From: Pleionea sp. CnH1-48
GTDB lineage: Bacteria; Pseudomonadota; Gammaproteobacteria; Enterobacterales; Kangiellaceae
Direction: 5' to 3'
NCBI RefSeq assembly: GCF_024124665.1
Contig: NZ_JAMXSB010000021.1
Location: 1 to 44,772, forward strand
Length of the DNA: 44,772 bases
Part shown: in pieces, positions 16,930 through 24,847 of the stretch
Position numbering within the stretch: the first letter of the stretch is position 1
Layout of the letters: each line of letters opens with the position of its first letter
Program-made: the position numbers and the translations under genes
The notes under the pieces: model-generated
Database searches by the model: none
Seen by the model: only the letters and a program-made list of their open reading frames with translations
Told to the model about the DNA's origin: nothing

Positions 16930-18459
16930 ATGTTGGAATACTTACTGATTAATAGTCTGATATCACTGTTAGTGATCCTTGCTTTATCTTTCTTGCACAA
17001 TGCGCCCGCTCGTTTTCGTTTACGAGTGATACTGATCGGGATTAGCTCGTGGCTGGTTCCCTGGCACCTGGTATCTCTTCCTGTCGATGCTTCTTTTGCT
17101 AATGGGCAGGGCATTGTCGTTTGGGAGTCTTTTGTTTCTGTGTCGTCGGCAGTCGCACAAACGGATCAATCTTTGGGATGGGAGTTTCACTGGGTTGTTA
17201 TTGCTTCGTTGGCTGTTGGATGTGTGTTGTTACTGCGTCATTTTGGTCGCCATCAGATTGTGATGAAGCAGCTGTCCTCACGTGTAAAAGGTAAGTCCGA
17301 AGAGTTTGCTGATAATGATCTTTTATCAGTGCCCGTTTTAGTCGTGGCTGATTACTCTAATGCATTTGTGCGTGGTTATTTTAAGCCAGAAATATGGATT
17401 GGTGAGTCTTTGCTAAAACAGCCTGCATCGCAAGCAATTGTGTTGCATGAGCTCACTCATATTAAACAGAAAGATAATTTTATTCAGTTGTACACCGTCA
17501 TGGTTCGATATCTGTTCTGGTGGAACCCTGTGATTTATTGGTTTTATCGGCAAACATGTGAGCTGATCGAATTGAGTTGTGATGAGTCTTGTCAGCATAA
17601 AGATGAAAACTATCAACATCATCTAGCACAGTTGCTTGTTGTTCATCATGCTCAACGGGAGGCTCCTAAGTTTGCTACACCGTTTTTCTTAAGGAAAAAG
17701 TTTAATCTTTATCGAATACAACAATTAAATGAGGAATTTCGTATGACGTTGAAACATATTTTAGCTATGGCCATCAGTGCTATTCTGTCAATATCTGTGA
17801 TTACAGTGAGCGCACAAGATACTACGGCTCAAATTTCTTCAAAGGTAACTCGACTTATCTTTAATACAATTACTAAAACGGGTGAGAGTGAAAATCGTCG
17901 CGAGATAGGAACTGAATTCTCAGGAGCTGAGGAGCAACTCGAAGAACTGTTTGCTCTTGCTAAAGAGTTACCCGTTACTCTTGATGTTTCCGAAGATCGT
18001 TTTAACAAAACGCTGGTAACTATCACGAGTCAGGAGCAAGCTGTGACTGAGCGCATGCTTGCGGTATTTGATGGCACCGAAATTGGTCTTATGTTAAGAA
18101 AGCAACCAGACTTTCGCACCAATTCGGCCAGTGTTCCTTTGAAGGTAAAAATATCTGTATCCATTGATAAAAAATCACCGACGGACTTGTCTGCCGATGC
18201 CAATACTAATGAGTGGACAGTGATAGAGAAAGCCCCTTATCAGGTGCAAGTGAAGCCGCAGATCGTAGTAATCGAAGGTGAGGAACGAGTACTATTAGAT
18301 ACGGTAGTCGCAACTCAAAAAGATGGCAAAGAAAACATCATTGCAACACCAAGAATGATTGTTGATTTTGGCAAGGCAGGCATGATCGAAATTGGTGAAG
18401 AGAGTGCGGAAGGTGTGTTCTCGGGTATCAGTATGTCAATGGTCGCCAGTAAAAATTAA
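16930..18459 (+). CDS. BlaR1-like M56 membrane metalloprotease with non-canonical sensor domain
   Basis: A 509-residue membrane protease. Hydrophobic N-terminal segments (LLINSLISLLVILALSFL, and near residue 95) precede the cytoplasmic zinc site HELTH (H173, E174, H177) with a second acidic motif ELSCDE. A further membrane span lies at about 280-300 (ILAMAISAILSISVITVSAQ). The C-terminal periplasmic part of about 200 residues is not the penicillin-binding sensor of true BlaR1: no SxxK or KTG motif is visible and the fold is not recognisable to me. So it probably reports another signal and cleaves the BlaI-like repressor. AGGAG precedes its ATG. Confidence 0.85.
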   Translation: MLEYLLINSLISLLVILALSFLHNAPARFRLRVILIGISSWLVPWHLVSLPVDASFANGQGIVVWESFVSVSSAVAQTDQSLGWEFHWVVIASLAVGCVLLLRHFGRHQIVMKQLSSRVKGKSEEFADNDLLSVPVLVVADYSNAFVRGYFKPEIWIGESLLKQPASQAIVLHELTHIKQKDNFIQLYTVMVRYLFWWNPVIYWFYRQTCELIELSCDESCQHKDENYQHHLAQLLVVHHAQREAPKFATPFFLRKKFNLYRIQQLNEEFRMTLKHILAMAISAILSISVITVSAQDTTAQISSKVTRLIFNTITKTGESENRREIGTEFSGAEEQLEELFALAKELPVTLDVSEDRFNKTLVTITSQEQAVTERMLAVFDGTEIGLMLRKQPDFRTNSASVPLKVKISVSIDKKSPTDLSADANTNEWTVIEKAPYQVQVKPQIVVIEGEERVLLDTVVATQKDGKENIIATPRMIVDFGKAGMIEIGEESAEGVFSGISMSMVASKN

Positions 18460-18491
18460 TAGAGTCATTTTTGCTGAACTTGCACAAAATA

Positions 18492-19475
18492 TTATGAAAG
18501 ACTGAATCGTTCTCTATAGCGCTTTGGAGCAACACCAAAGCGCTTTTTAAAAGCAGAGGACAATGCTTCCTGCGAACTGTAGCCACACTCATAAGCAATG
18601 GACTTAACCGGGATATTAGGCTGATGCAAAAGCTCCCTTGCTCTATCTAGACGCAACTCATTGAGAACTTGTGCGGGCGTCATATCTAGTGCCTTGATGC
18701 ATCGACGATGAAGGGTTCGAACAGAAGTATTAAGATATTCTGCCATTTGCTCAACGGTGACCGTTTGTTGAAGCTTAGCTTCGAGCCAGGCTATTAAGTT
18801 GATAATGTCGTTTTGATGAGCTTTCGATTGCAATTCCATCGCGCCAGAAAATTGAGACTGACCGCCTTCACGAAACAAAGACACCACAAGAGATCGAGCG
18901 ATCTCTAATGCAGTTTTGGCCCCAAGGTCCTGATTGACCATAGCCAACGTCATGTCGACACCGCACATCACGCCTGCCGAAGTCCAAAGGTTATGATCAT
19001 GAGTGTATAGAGTATCTTGTTGCACTTTGGTGTTAGGGAACTCTCGTTGCAGATGTTGGGTTCCTTTCCAATGTGTCGTTGATAAATGATTATCTAGATA
19101 CCCTAGTTGCCCGAGTAAGAATGCACCTGTACAAACTGAGGCTCTTGTTTTTGCATGTTTTGCTGCTTGATCAAGCCATATCATGACTTCTTCATTGGAT
19201 CGGATCTGACTCAGTGCTTCGTGTTCTGCACCTGGAACAATGATTATATCAATGGCATGAGTAACGGGCGGTAATGGCTCCACCACAAGTGGCAGCCCTG
19301 CGCTGGATTTCACCTTATTAGATGAGCTGCTGCCAACATACTTAATATCATAAACCGAACGACCAACAATCTGATTAGCTTGAGCCAAGACTTCGGCCGG
19401 ACCTGAAATATCTAACAGTTGTACTTCGTCATACAGCAAGAAATAGACTTTTTTTGATGTGGCAGTTTGAGACAT
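18492..19475 (-). CDS. GlxA-type transcriptional regulator (DJ-1/PfpI plus AraC helix-turn-helix)
   Basis: A 327-residue regulator. Residues about 8-180 form a DJ-1/PfpI-like domain with the elbow SVCTGAFLLGQLG and the STTHW motif. Residues about 220-325 form an AraC-type double helix-turn-helix (TVEQMAEYLNTSVRTLHRRC, IAYECGYSSQEALSSAFKKR). Such proteins activate neighbouring catabolic genes on binding small amines or related metabolites; the ligand is unknown here. It is divergent from a lone DJ-1 protein, a likely target. Confidence 0.9.
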   Translation of the reverse strand: MSQTATSKKVYFLLYDEVQLLDISGPAEVLAQANQIVGRSVYDIKYVGSSSSNKVKSSAGLPLVVEPLPPVTHAIDIIIVPGAEHEALSQIRSNEEVMIWLDQAAKHAKTRASVCTGAFLLGQLGYLDNHLSTTHWKGTQHLQREFPNTKVQQDTLYTHDHNLWTSAGVMCGVDMTLAMVNQDLGAKTALEIARSLVVSLFREGGQSQFSGAMELQSKAHQNDIINLIAWLEAKLQQTVTVEQMAEYLNTSVRTLHRRCIKALDMTPAQVLNELRLDRARELLHQPNIPVKSIAYECGYSSQEALSSAFKKRFGVAPKRYRERFSLS

Positions 19476-19626
19476 ATTGTTGGCATATCGGTCATTTGGT
19501 TCATTGGTAGGATTATACCGAGCAAGCCATTTGACTCAAATTCAATATCCTATATGGCGGGTGATTGGACCTTATAAGTATGGATATTGCCCATTGATTA
19601 AAAAGACATAGAAACAGGAATAATTC

Positions 19627-20346
19627 ATGCAAATTGCCATCGTTTTGTATCAAGGGGTAACCGCGCTCGATGCGATTGGTCCTTACGAAGTGCTTCATCA
19701 TATACACGAAGCAGACATTCGGTTTGTGAGTGGTAGAGTAGAGCCTGTCGTCGCTGACAGCGGCGTATTAGTTATGGGCGCTACCCATACTTACGATGAA
19801 ACACTTAGTCCAGACATTGTTTTAGTGCCTGGGTCTTCTGCTGATACAACGACGGCCATGGCCGATAAACAGTTAACTGCCTGGTTAAGGCAAGTTCACA
19901 AAACAACTCAGCTAACTTTGTCTGTTTGTTCTGGTGCTTTGATTTTGGGGGCAGCAGGAATACTAGAAGAGTGTCCTGCCACGACTCACTGGATTGCACA
20001 AAACTTTTTAACTAAGTTTGGTGCAAAACCAAGAAAGACCGAACGAATTGTTCAATCTGGAAAAATCATTACGGGTGCAGGCGTGTCAGCAGGAATTGAT
20101 CTTTCTTTATTTGTTGTAAAGGAATTGTATGGCCAGGAAAGAGCAGAAATTATTCAGCTTTTGATCGAATATGATCCCACACCTCCTGTTAATTCTGGTC
20201 ACCCAGATAAAGCGTCTGAGGTGGTATATCGTATTGCTAAAGAAGAGATGTTGGAAGCAGCCAGGAACCCAAGAAATATGGTGTCAGTTCCCAAAATTTT
20301 GTGGCAAAAGACGTTGACTGATATCCGACAAAAAGTGGGAGTGTAA
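19627..20346 (+). CDS. DJ-1/PfpI-family protein (isonitrile hydratase-like)
   Basis: A 239-residue cytosolic protein, essentially the DJ-1/PfpI domain alone: YQGVTALDAIGPYEVLHHI, then a nucleophile elbow SVCSGALILGAAG with its cysteine, then CPATTHW and TGAGVSAGIDLSLFVV. These patterns match the isonitrile hydratase-like branch, which hydrates isocyanides to N-formamides. Activity is inferred; many relatives are uncharacterised. AGGA precedes the ATG. The divergent GlxA-type regulator shares the 150-base promoter region. Confidence 0.85.
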   Translation: MQIAIVLYQGVTALDAIGPYEVLHHIHEADIRFVSGRVEPVVADSGVLVMGATHTYDETLSPDIVLVPGSSADTTTAMADKQLTAWLRQVHKTTQLTLSVCSGALILGAAGILEECPATTHWIAQNFLTKFGAKPRKTERIVQSGKIITGAGVSAGIDLSLFVVKELYGQERAEIIQLLIEYDPTPPVNSGHPDKASEVVYRIAKEEMLEAARNPRNMVSVPKILWQKTLTDIRQKVGV

Positions 20347-20548
20347 AAAGCCGTAATAGAGTTTGTTGGGTGGATCTAGTCTTCTTTTATGGAAGTGCTA
20401 ATGCTTCATAATTGAGGACTAGCTGAAGCTGCTTTTACCTCCTTATTTTTCCATATTTAATGCATATATTTTCCTTAATTTGATTGTTGATATTAATTAA
20501 ATATTGCGATGCATCACGTTTAAAACAAGTGTGAATATTTCGTATGTT

Positions 20549-20564
20549 TAAAACAATTGTTTTA
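20549..20564. promoter_or_regulatory. 16-base palindrome upstream of the secreted hydrolase
   Basis: TAAAACAATTGTTTTA is perfectly self-complementary and overlaps a GTTTAAAACAA repeat. The related TTGTTTTAAACAA stands at 37158-37170 upstream of the S41 peptidase gene. A shared regulator is possible; I cannot name it. Confidence 0.35.
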
Positions 20565-20657
20565 TTTTGATGTGATACCCACTAAATCCCTTTTTTATTA
20601 AGTGTTTATTCAGGTTTTGCGAGGTGGATTTTTTACCATAGGCATTTGATTTAGGTG

Positions 20658-20675
20658 GAATCTCAACTTGAGTGT
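20658..20675. repeat. Second copy of the 18-base CTCAACTTGAG motif
   Basis: It is identical to the copy at 1908-1925. Here it lies about 130 bases ahead of the hydrolase start. The short string TGTTGGGTGGA occurs in both gaps as well (1928-1938 and 20364-20374). Confidence 0.4.
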
Positions 20676-20806
20676 GAGGCCTATTGAGACTTTATCGTTA
20701 ATCTTACAGCTCAGACCAGTGTTAATAGCCGGGTAGAACAAGGAACGCGGCTGAGTTGTAGGTCTAAGGGAACGCTTCGTTTACATATTATGGAGCCCCT
20801 GGAACA

Positions 20807-22951
20807 ATGAATATAAAAAATATAAAGATGAATAAGCAATGTCTGTGGGTAGGCACAGCCATTTGCATGCAATTTGGTATCAGCAACCCTGTTGTCGCGA
20901 GTGAAGCTAAGCAACTGTCAGTAGCACCAGAGTCGATTCACCATCAGTCATTAAAAACGGCTGCCGAAAGTGGTGTGTTCAGTCATTCTGTGATGTTGCC
21001 AGTGGGCGAGCGGGCACAGCATTCTGCGAAAACTACAAACGGTCAATCGGCTTGGACTCAAGAACTTATTATTGATTCCAACCAAGCTAATCCTATTTTG
21101 TTTTTAAGCCCAGATGCGCAACATTGGCAGTTGTCATTTAAGTCACCGCAGGGCAAAACGGTGATGAGTGAGTCAATGAAACAAGGCTCAAGGATGGCAG
21201 TAAAACAGTTTGAAGTGGGTGATCAACAGTTCGCGGGCAAACAGTATCAGCGCCCCGAGGCTTCTGCTGGTCGTTGGCTCGTTGATTTTAATCAGGTTGC
21301 TGAGCCCGTTGCACAAGCCCCTGTTGGCGATAAATATCGTCGCAGTCAGATTAACAATGGCGGCAAGCAATCGCGTCCAGGCCAGAGCATGGTGCCTTCT
21401 ATTCCGCGTGGATACTTGCTCGCAAAAGGTGACCCTTCTTATAAACTCTACACTTACCTTGATAATAAGGTAACGACTCTTGATAGCGACCTGAATATGG
21501 TGGCTTACATGGTGGACAGTGTTAAGAGTAATAATGTTCGCAGCAAAATGGTGAAGCAACAACCTGGCGGAGCTAATATTACGCGAGCACAAGTGCGCGT
21601 TGAATACCCTAATGGTAAGGTGACTTACATCGCTATGAATGACCAAGGGTTACAAGGTGATAAGATTGCTGGTGATGGACGCTTCACGGCGAAAATGCCA
21701 TCGGTTATGACCGGTACTTACTCAACTCAGGTTCAAGTTCAGGGCGTGCGCAACGATGGTATGGCGTTCAGTCGTTCGGCGATGGATCTGTATCCTATCG
21801 AAAAACAAAGTTATGGATTAACGTCTTCTCCTGCCACATTATTGCAAGAAAGTTTGCATCGCAGTTTGATTCAGCTGGATCTTGCTGTGATGGATAAAAC
21901 CGCTGGCGAAATATTTGCTGCGGCTGAAGTTTGGGGCACTGATGCTCAAGGACAAAAACAAGCTGCTGCTTGGGTTGGTGGTGTTGTTGAGCCATTAGCA
22001 GAAGGTAAAGCGCAACTTGGTTTTGATTTACGCTGGTTGGATCGTAGCGGTCTGAATGCACCTTTCGAGTTGCGTAACATTCGTTTGCAAACCACTCATA
22101 ACAACACGCCGATTGCACTGATGAAGCAGTTGCCATTGCAAACCGGTAAAGGCTGGTTGAGTGCTCGTCAATCAAAACTGGCAGCCAACGGTAGTTTGCA
22201 AAAAGCGGCTGTTATTAACGACGAAATGTTGATGGGTGTGAGAAGTGAGAAAGTCATGTCAAAAGTAACTTCGATGACGCAACAAGCTGCTTCGTCGGGT
22301 AAGCTGATGTTAGTTCACGGATACTGCTCCAGTGGCGAGCCTTGGAATACGAGTCACTTTAGCAACACGATTACCTTTAAAGATCTTAAGAAAAATCGTA
22401 GCCATGATGCGTTTGCCAAACTGATCCGTGATTTTGGTGCAAGTCATCCTTCCTTTGGTGTGGTTGCACATAGTCAGGGTGGCGCGGCGGCGTTGCATTT
22501 GTACACTCGTTATTGGTCGGGTTTAGATTACGCATCCGGTGGACGTTTAATTCAGTCGGTGGGAACCCCTTATCAAGGCACTGCATTAGCGGGTAACCTG
22601 GCTGCCTTAGGTGCTATTTTTGGCGCAGGTTGTGGCAAGAACACGGACTTAACATACAGCGGTGCGTCTAACTGGTTGGCTACGATTCCAAGCTGGGCGC
22701 GTCAGCAAGTAGATTACTATACGACGTCGTTTAAAGATCGTTGGTGGGCTTATGATTACTGTAATGTTGTCACCGATGTTTTGCTCGATGATCCAGATGA
22801 TGGCACTACCGAAAAATGGTCAGGGCAACTATCGGGCGCTAATAATAAAGGACACAAAACAGGACAGTGTCATACCACTGGTATGAGAGACACTGCTCAA
22901 TATAAAGATTCAGGACGTAATGCAACGATGAATGCTAACGCTGCACGTTAG
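20807..22951 (+). CDS. Secreted alpha/beta hydrolase with N-terminal beta-sandwich region
   Basis: A 714-residue exported protein with a signal peptide (ending NPVVASEA). The middle, about 260-330, looks like an Ig-like or choice-of-anchor module (VRVEYPNGKVTYIAMNDQGL, DGRFTAKMPSVMTGTYSTQV). The C-terminal third is an alpha/beta hydrolase: oxyanion segment LMLVHGYCSSGEPW, elbow VAHSQGGAAALH with S556, and SVGTPYQGTALAG. Lipases and esterases carry such motifs; similarity to conditioned-medium-factor-like proteins is from memory and unverified. It is a single gene flanked by a long 5' gap and a terminator. Confidence 0.8.
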   Translation: MNIKNIKMNKQCLWVGTAICMQFGISNPVVASEAKQLSVAPESIHHQSLKTAAESGVFSHSVMLPVGERAQHSAKTTNGQSAWTQELIIDSNQANPILFLSPDAQHWQLSFKSPQGKTVMSESMKQGSRMAVKQFEVGDQQFAGKQYQRPEASAGRWLVDFNQVAEPVAQAPVGDKYRRSQINNGGKQSRPGQSMVPSIPRGYLLAKGDPSYKLYTYLDNKVTTLDSDLNMVAYMVDSVKSNNVRSKMVKQQPGGANITRAQVRVEYPNGKVTYIAMNDQGLQGDKIAGDGRFTAKMPSVMTGTYSTQVQVQGVRNDGMAFSRSAMDLYPIEKQSYGLTSSPATLLQESLHRSLIQLDLAVMDKTAGEIFAAAEVWGTDAQGQKQAAAWVGGVVEPLAEGKAQLGFDLRWLDRSGLNAPFELRNIRLQTTHNNTPIALMKQLPLQTGKGWLSARQSKLAANGSLQKAAVINDEMLMGVRSEKVMSKVTSMTQQAASSGKLMLVHGYCSSGEPWNTSHFSNTITFKDLKKNRSHDAFAKLIRDFGASHPSFGVVAHSQGGAAALHLYTRYWSGLDYASGGRLIQSVGTPYQGTALAGNLAALGAIFGAGCGKNTDLTYSGASNWLATIPSWARQQVDYYTTSFKDRWWAYDYCNVVTDVLLDDPDDGTTEKWSGQLSGANNKGHKTGQCHTTGMRDTAQYKDSGRNATMNANAAR

Positions 22952-22961
22952 GATTGGTTAA

Positions 22962-23010
22962 TAAAGCAGGGCTGATGTTCTTTTATTAAAGAGCAACAGC
23001 CTTTGCTTTA
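22962..23010. terminator. Convergent bidirectional hairpin terminator
   Basis: A long imperfect stem built from AAAGCA / TGCTTT, GGCTG / CAGCC and TCTTT / AAAGA with a TATT loop separates the two convergent genes. AT-rich flanks give T-runs on both strands. Confidence 0.65.
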
Positions 23011-24201
23011 AAACTGTGACAAAGCCGTTAATTTTGCTTTGTACAAGGCTTTCGTTTCGGCATCATAAGTTACCTCTAATGCCTGCTTCATTAAACTTTT
23101 TGCTCTTCTTATTTGACCTCTTTCAAACTCAGAAACAGCTAATCCAACATAACCTTGATGAAGATAAGGCGCCAGCTCAATCACTTTTTTGTAGTAACGA
23201 ATAGCATCACTGATTTGATCTCTTCGATAAGCGTCCTGTGCTAGCTCCAGCCACTGAAAAGGGTCGGGCTCACCAATGGCCAGAATTTTTTGTTTGATGG
23301 TGTCGGCCTCAGCTGTGCGGTTTTGAGCCGTCAGTAAGCCATGATAGTTGCTAAGCAACTCCAGCTTTCTTTTAAAGTGTTCTATGCCATACACATAGAT
23401 CGCCTCGGCTTCTTCTGGGTGACCTGTTCGACCATAAACAATAGCCAGCATATTCATGGCCTGAGCGTTGTCTTGAGAAATGTTTAGAGAATGTTTGAGT
23501 AGCCAGTAAGCGCGAGCATAATCTTTATCGATAATAGCGCCTGCCGCCTTGTTGTTAAAATACATGGCCATAAATTCATGAGGTTTTACACGACCTGCAG
23601 AGTAGGTTCTGGCCGAGGGAAAGTAGTCAATCACTACCGAGGGTTTCGAAATAATAAAATGGTTTTCTGGTGCTTGATAGTCGGGATCGTACAAAACAGT
23701 TCGGACGTGGCTGGAGGTGAGGATCACATCGCCTTTCTTTTGATAGACCGGAGGTGTTTTTACCAGTTCATAGTTAGCATTAATGCCTGCAACTTTGGCA
23801 AGTGCGGTGGTCACAATGGCTAAGGACAAGCAGTTGCCTTGGAGTTTATCCAAAGCTTCGTTCGCGGTGTAGGTTTCTCCGTGATAATTAAAATGTTGCG
23901 CAACGTTATCGAGGTAATTAGCAACACGTCGATTTTTAGGGAGGCTTTCATTTTTAGCAGACCAAAAGCTTTTACGAAAAGCCTCTTGATGCTTTTGTGA
24001 TAACTGAAACAGCTGGTCAGCAGTGATAAAGGTTTGTGGTGGGCCGAACTCAGGATAATGGTTTAACGTTGGACGTGGCACCACGGGTTTAACTTCTGCT
24101 GGCTGACTGGGTGCCTTGGGCGCTTGGACGCAAGCGGACAGTGCCCATAGCGATAGGCATATAACGAGCCAGCGATGGAGAGTCTGAGCTTTTACTAACA
24201 T
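23008..24201 (-). CDS. Transglutaminase-like TPR lipoprotein
   Basis: A 397-residue lipoprotein (lipobox LSAC, C24). A transglutaminase-like core follows: C124 in LQGNCLSLAIVTTALAKVAG, then the histidine region ILTSSHVRTVLYD. After about residue 220 come TPR repeats (AYWLLKHSLNISQDNAQAMN, AIRYYKKVIELAPYLHQGY). Such proteins usually act as periplasmic scaffolds or peptide-binding factors; catalysis by the cysteine is uncertain. AGAGG precedes the ATG. Its start is only about 25 bases from a dispersed hairpin repeat. Confidence 0.8.
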   Translation of the reverse strand: MLVKAQTLHRWLVICLSLWALSACVQAPKAPSQPAEVKPVVPRPTLNHYPEFGPPQTFITADQLFQLSQKHQEAFRKSFWSAKNESLPKNRRVANYLDNVAQHFNYHGETYTANEALDKLQGNCLSLAIVTTALAKVAGINANYELVKTPPVYQKKGDVILTSSHVRTVLYDPDYQAPENHFIISKPSVVIDYFPSARTYSAGRVKPHEFMAMYFNNKAAGAIIDKDYARAYWLLKHSLNISQDNAQAMNMLAIVYGRTGHPEEAEAIYVYGIEHFKRKLELLSNYHGLLTAQNRTAEADTIKQKILAIGEPDPFQWLELAQDAYRRDQISDAIRYYKKVIELAPYLHQGYVGLAVSEFERGQIRRAKSLMKQALEVTYDAETKALYKAKLTALSQF

Positions 24202-24226
24202 AAGAAGGCCTCTTTACAACATGCTC

Positions 24227-24357
24227 TATACCCGTCGCCTTTCGAGGTGCAGCGGTGTTGGCTGCGCGCACTCACCCCAATCACTTAGTCTGTCTAAGCT
24301 CAGGGGATTCGCTTGCTGGCCGCCTACCTGCACCTTGAAATACTTTGGGCCTATATA
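24227..24357. repeat. Dispersed intergenic hairpin repeat, long form
   Basis: It begins TATACCCGTCGCC and ends ATACTTTGGGCCTATATA; the ends pair with each other (TTTC-AGGTGCAG against CTGCACCTTGAAA). An internal secondary arm carries ACTTAG / CTAAG and CACCCC / GGGG. A shorter copy in opposite orientation lies at 34530-34599. It is the kind of multicopy intergenic element seen in marine gammaproteobacteria. Confidence 0.75.
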
Positions 24358-24847
24358 CATCATAGCGATAAATGTCTGTGAGTAACATCGGATTTGGCTT
24401 GAATTAAGGATGAATTTCGTTGCAGTGGGTTAACAAGGCATTTTGTGGATCGCACTCAATGAATTAATAGGATGATTTGTAGCAAGGACACAGCCAATTT
24501 TAGTTATCTTCAAATGAAATATTAAAACTTAAAATGTGATTGAATATTCAAGTAATTTGCGAAGTTGGTTTTTACTAAGTTCGCAGTTTCAGATATTTCT
24601 TTTGTTGTTACTAATTCGTGATTGAACTGTGAGTGTTTCGTGACCTGAAAAACTTAATTTTTGATTGCCTTAACTTGAAAAAAACAGCACAAGAAATTCA
24701 AGCGAGGGCATTTTTTGACAAAGTGGAGCTTTTCTTGATTTTGGGATTAGTTCTAAATTTGTCGATAAATATGACGACTGTTGGGTCCATGGTGATGTCT
24801 GTCTAACAGGTGCTAACCAATAAGAGAATAAGTTTGGAGTCGCAAAA
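24358..24847. other. Intergenic region ahead of the adenylation-enzyme operon
   Basis: This is 490 AT-rich bases with no convincing gene. TTGACA is present near 24717 but lacks a good -10 at the right distance. The only firm signal is the ribosome site GGAG just before the next gene. Confidence 0.45.

Larger units (their letters stand above)
20347..20806. other. Long AT-rich intergenic region with palindromes
   Basis: It carries the direct repeat GTTTAAAACAA (20518-20528 and 20546-20556), the 16-base palindrome TAAAACAATTGTTTTA (20549-20564) overlapping the second repeat, and the shared 18-base motif near its 3' end. The rest is AT-rich with no gene seen. It presumably holds the promoter and leader of the secreted hydrolase gene. 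Confidence 0.5.

Noticed and set aside
21188-21646. Open frame opposite the secreted hydrolase gene (152 codons)
   Set aside because: Antisense to a coherent signal-peptide protein; composition is typical of a shadow frame.
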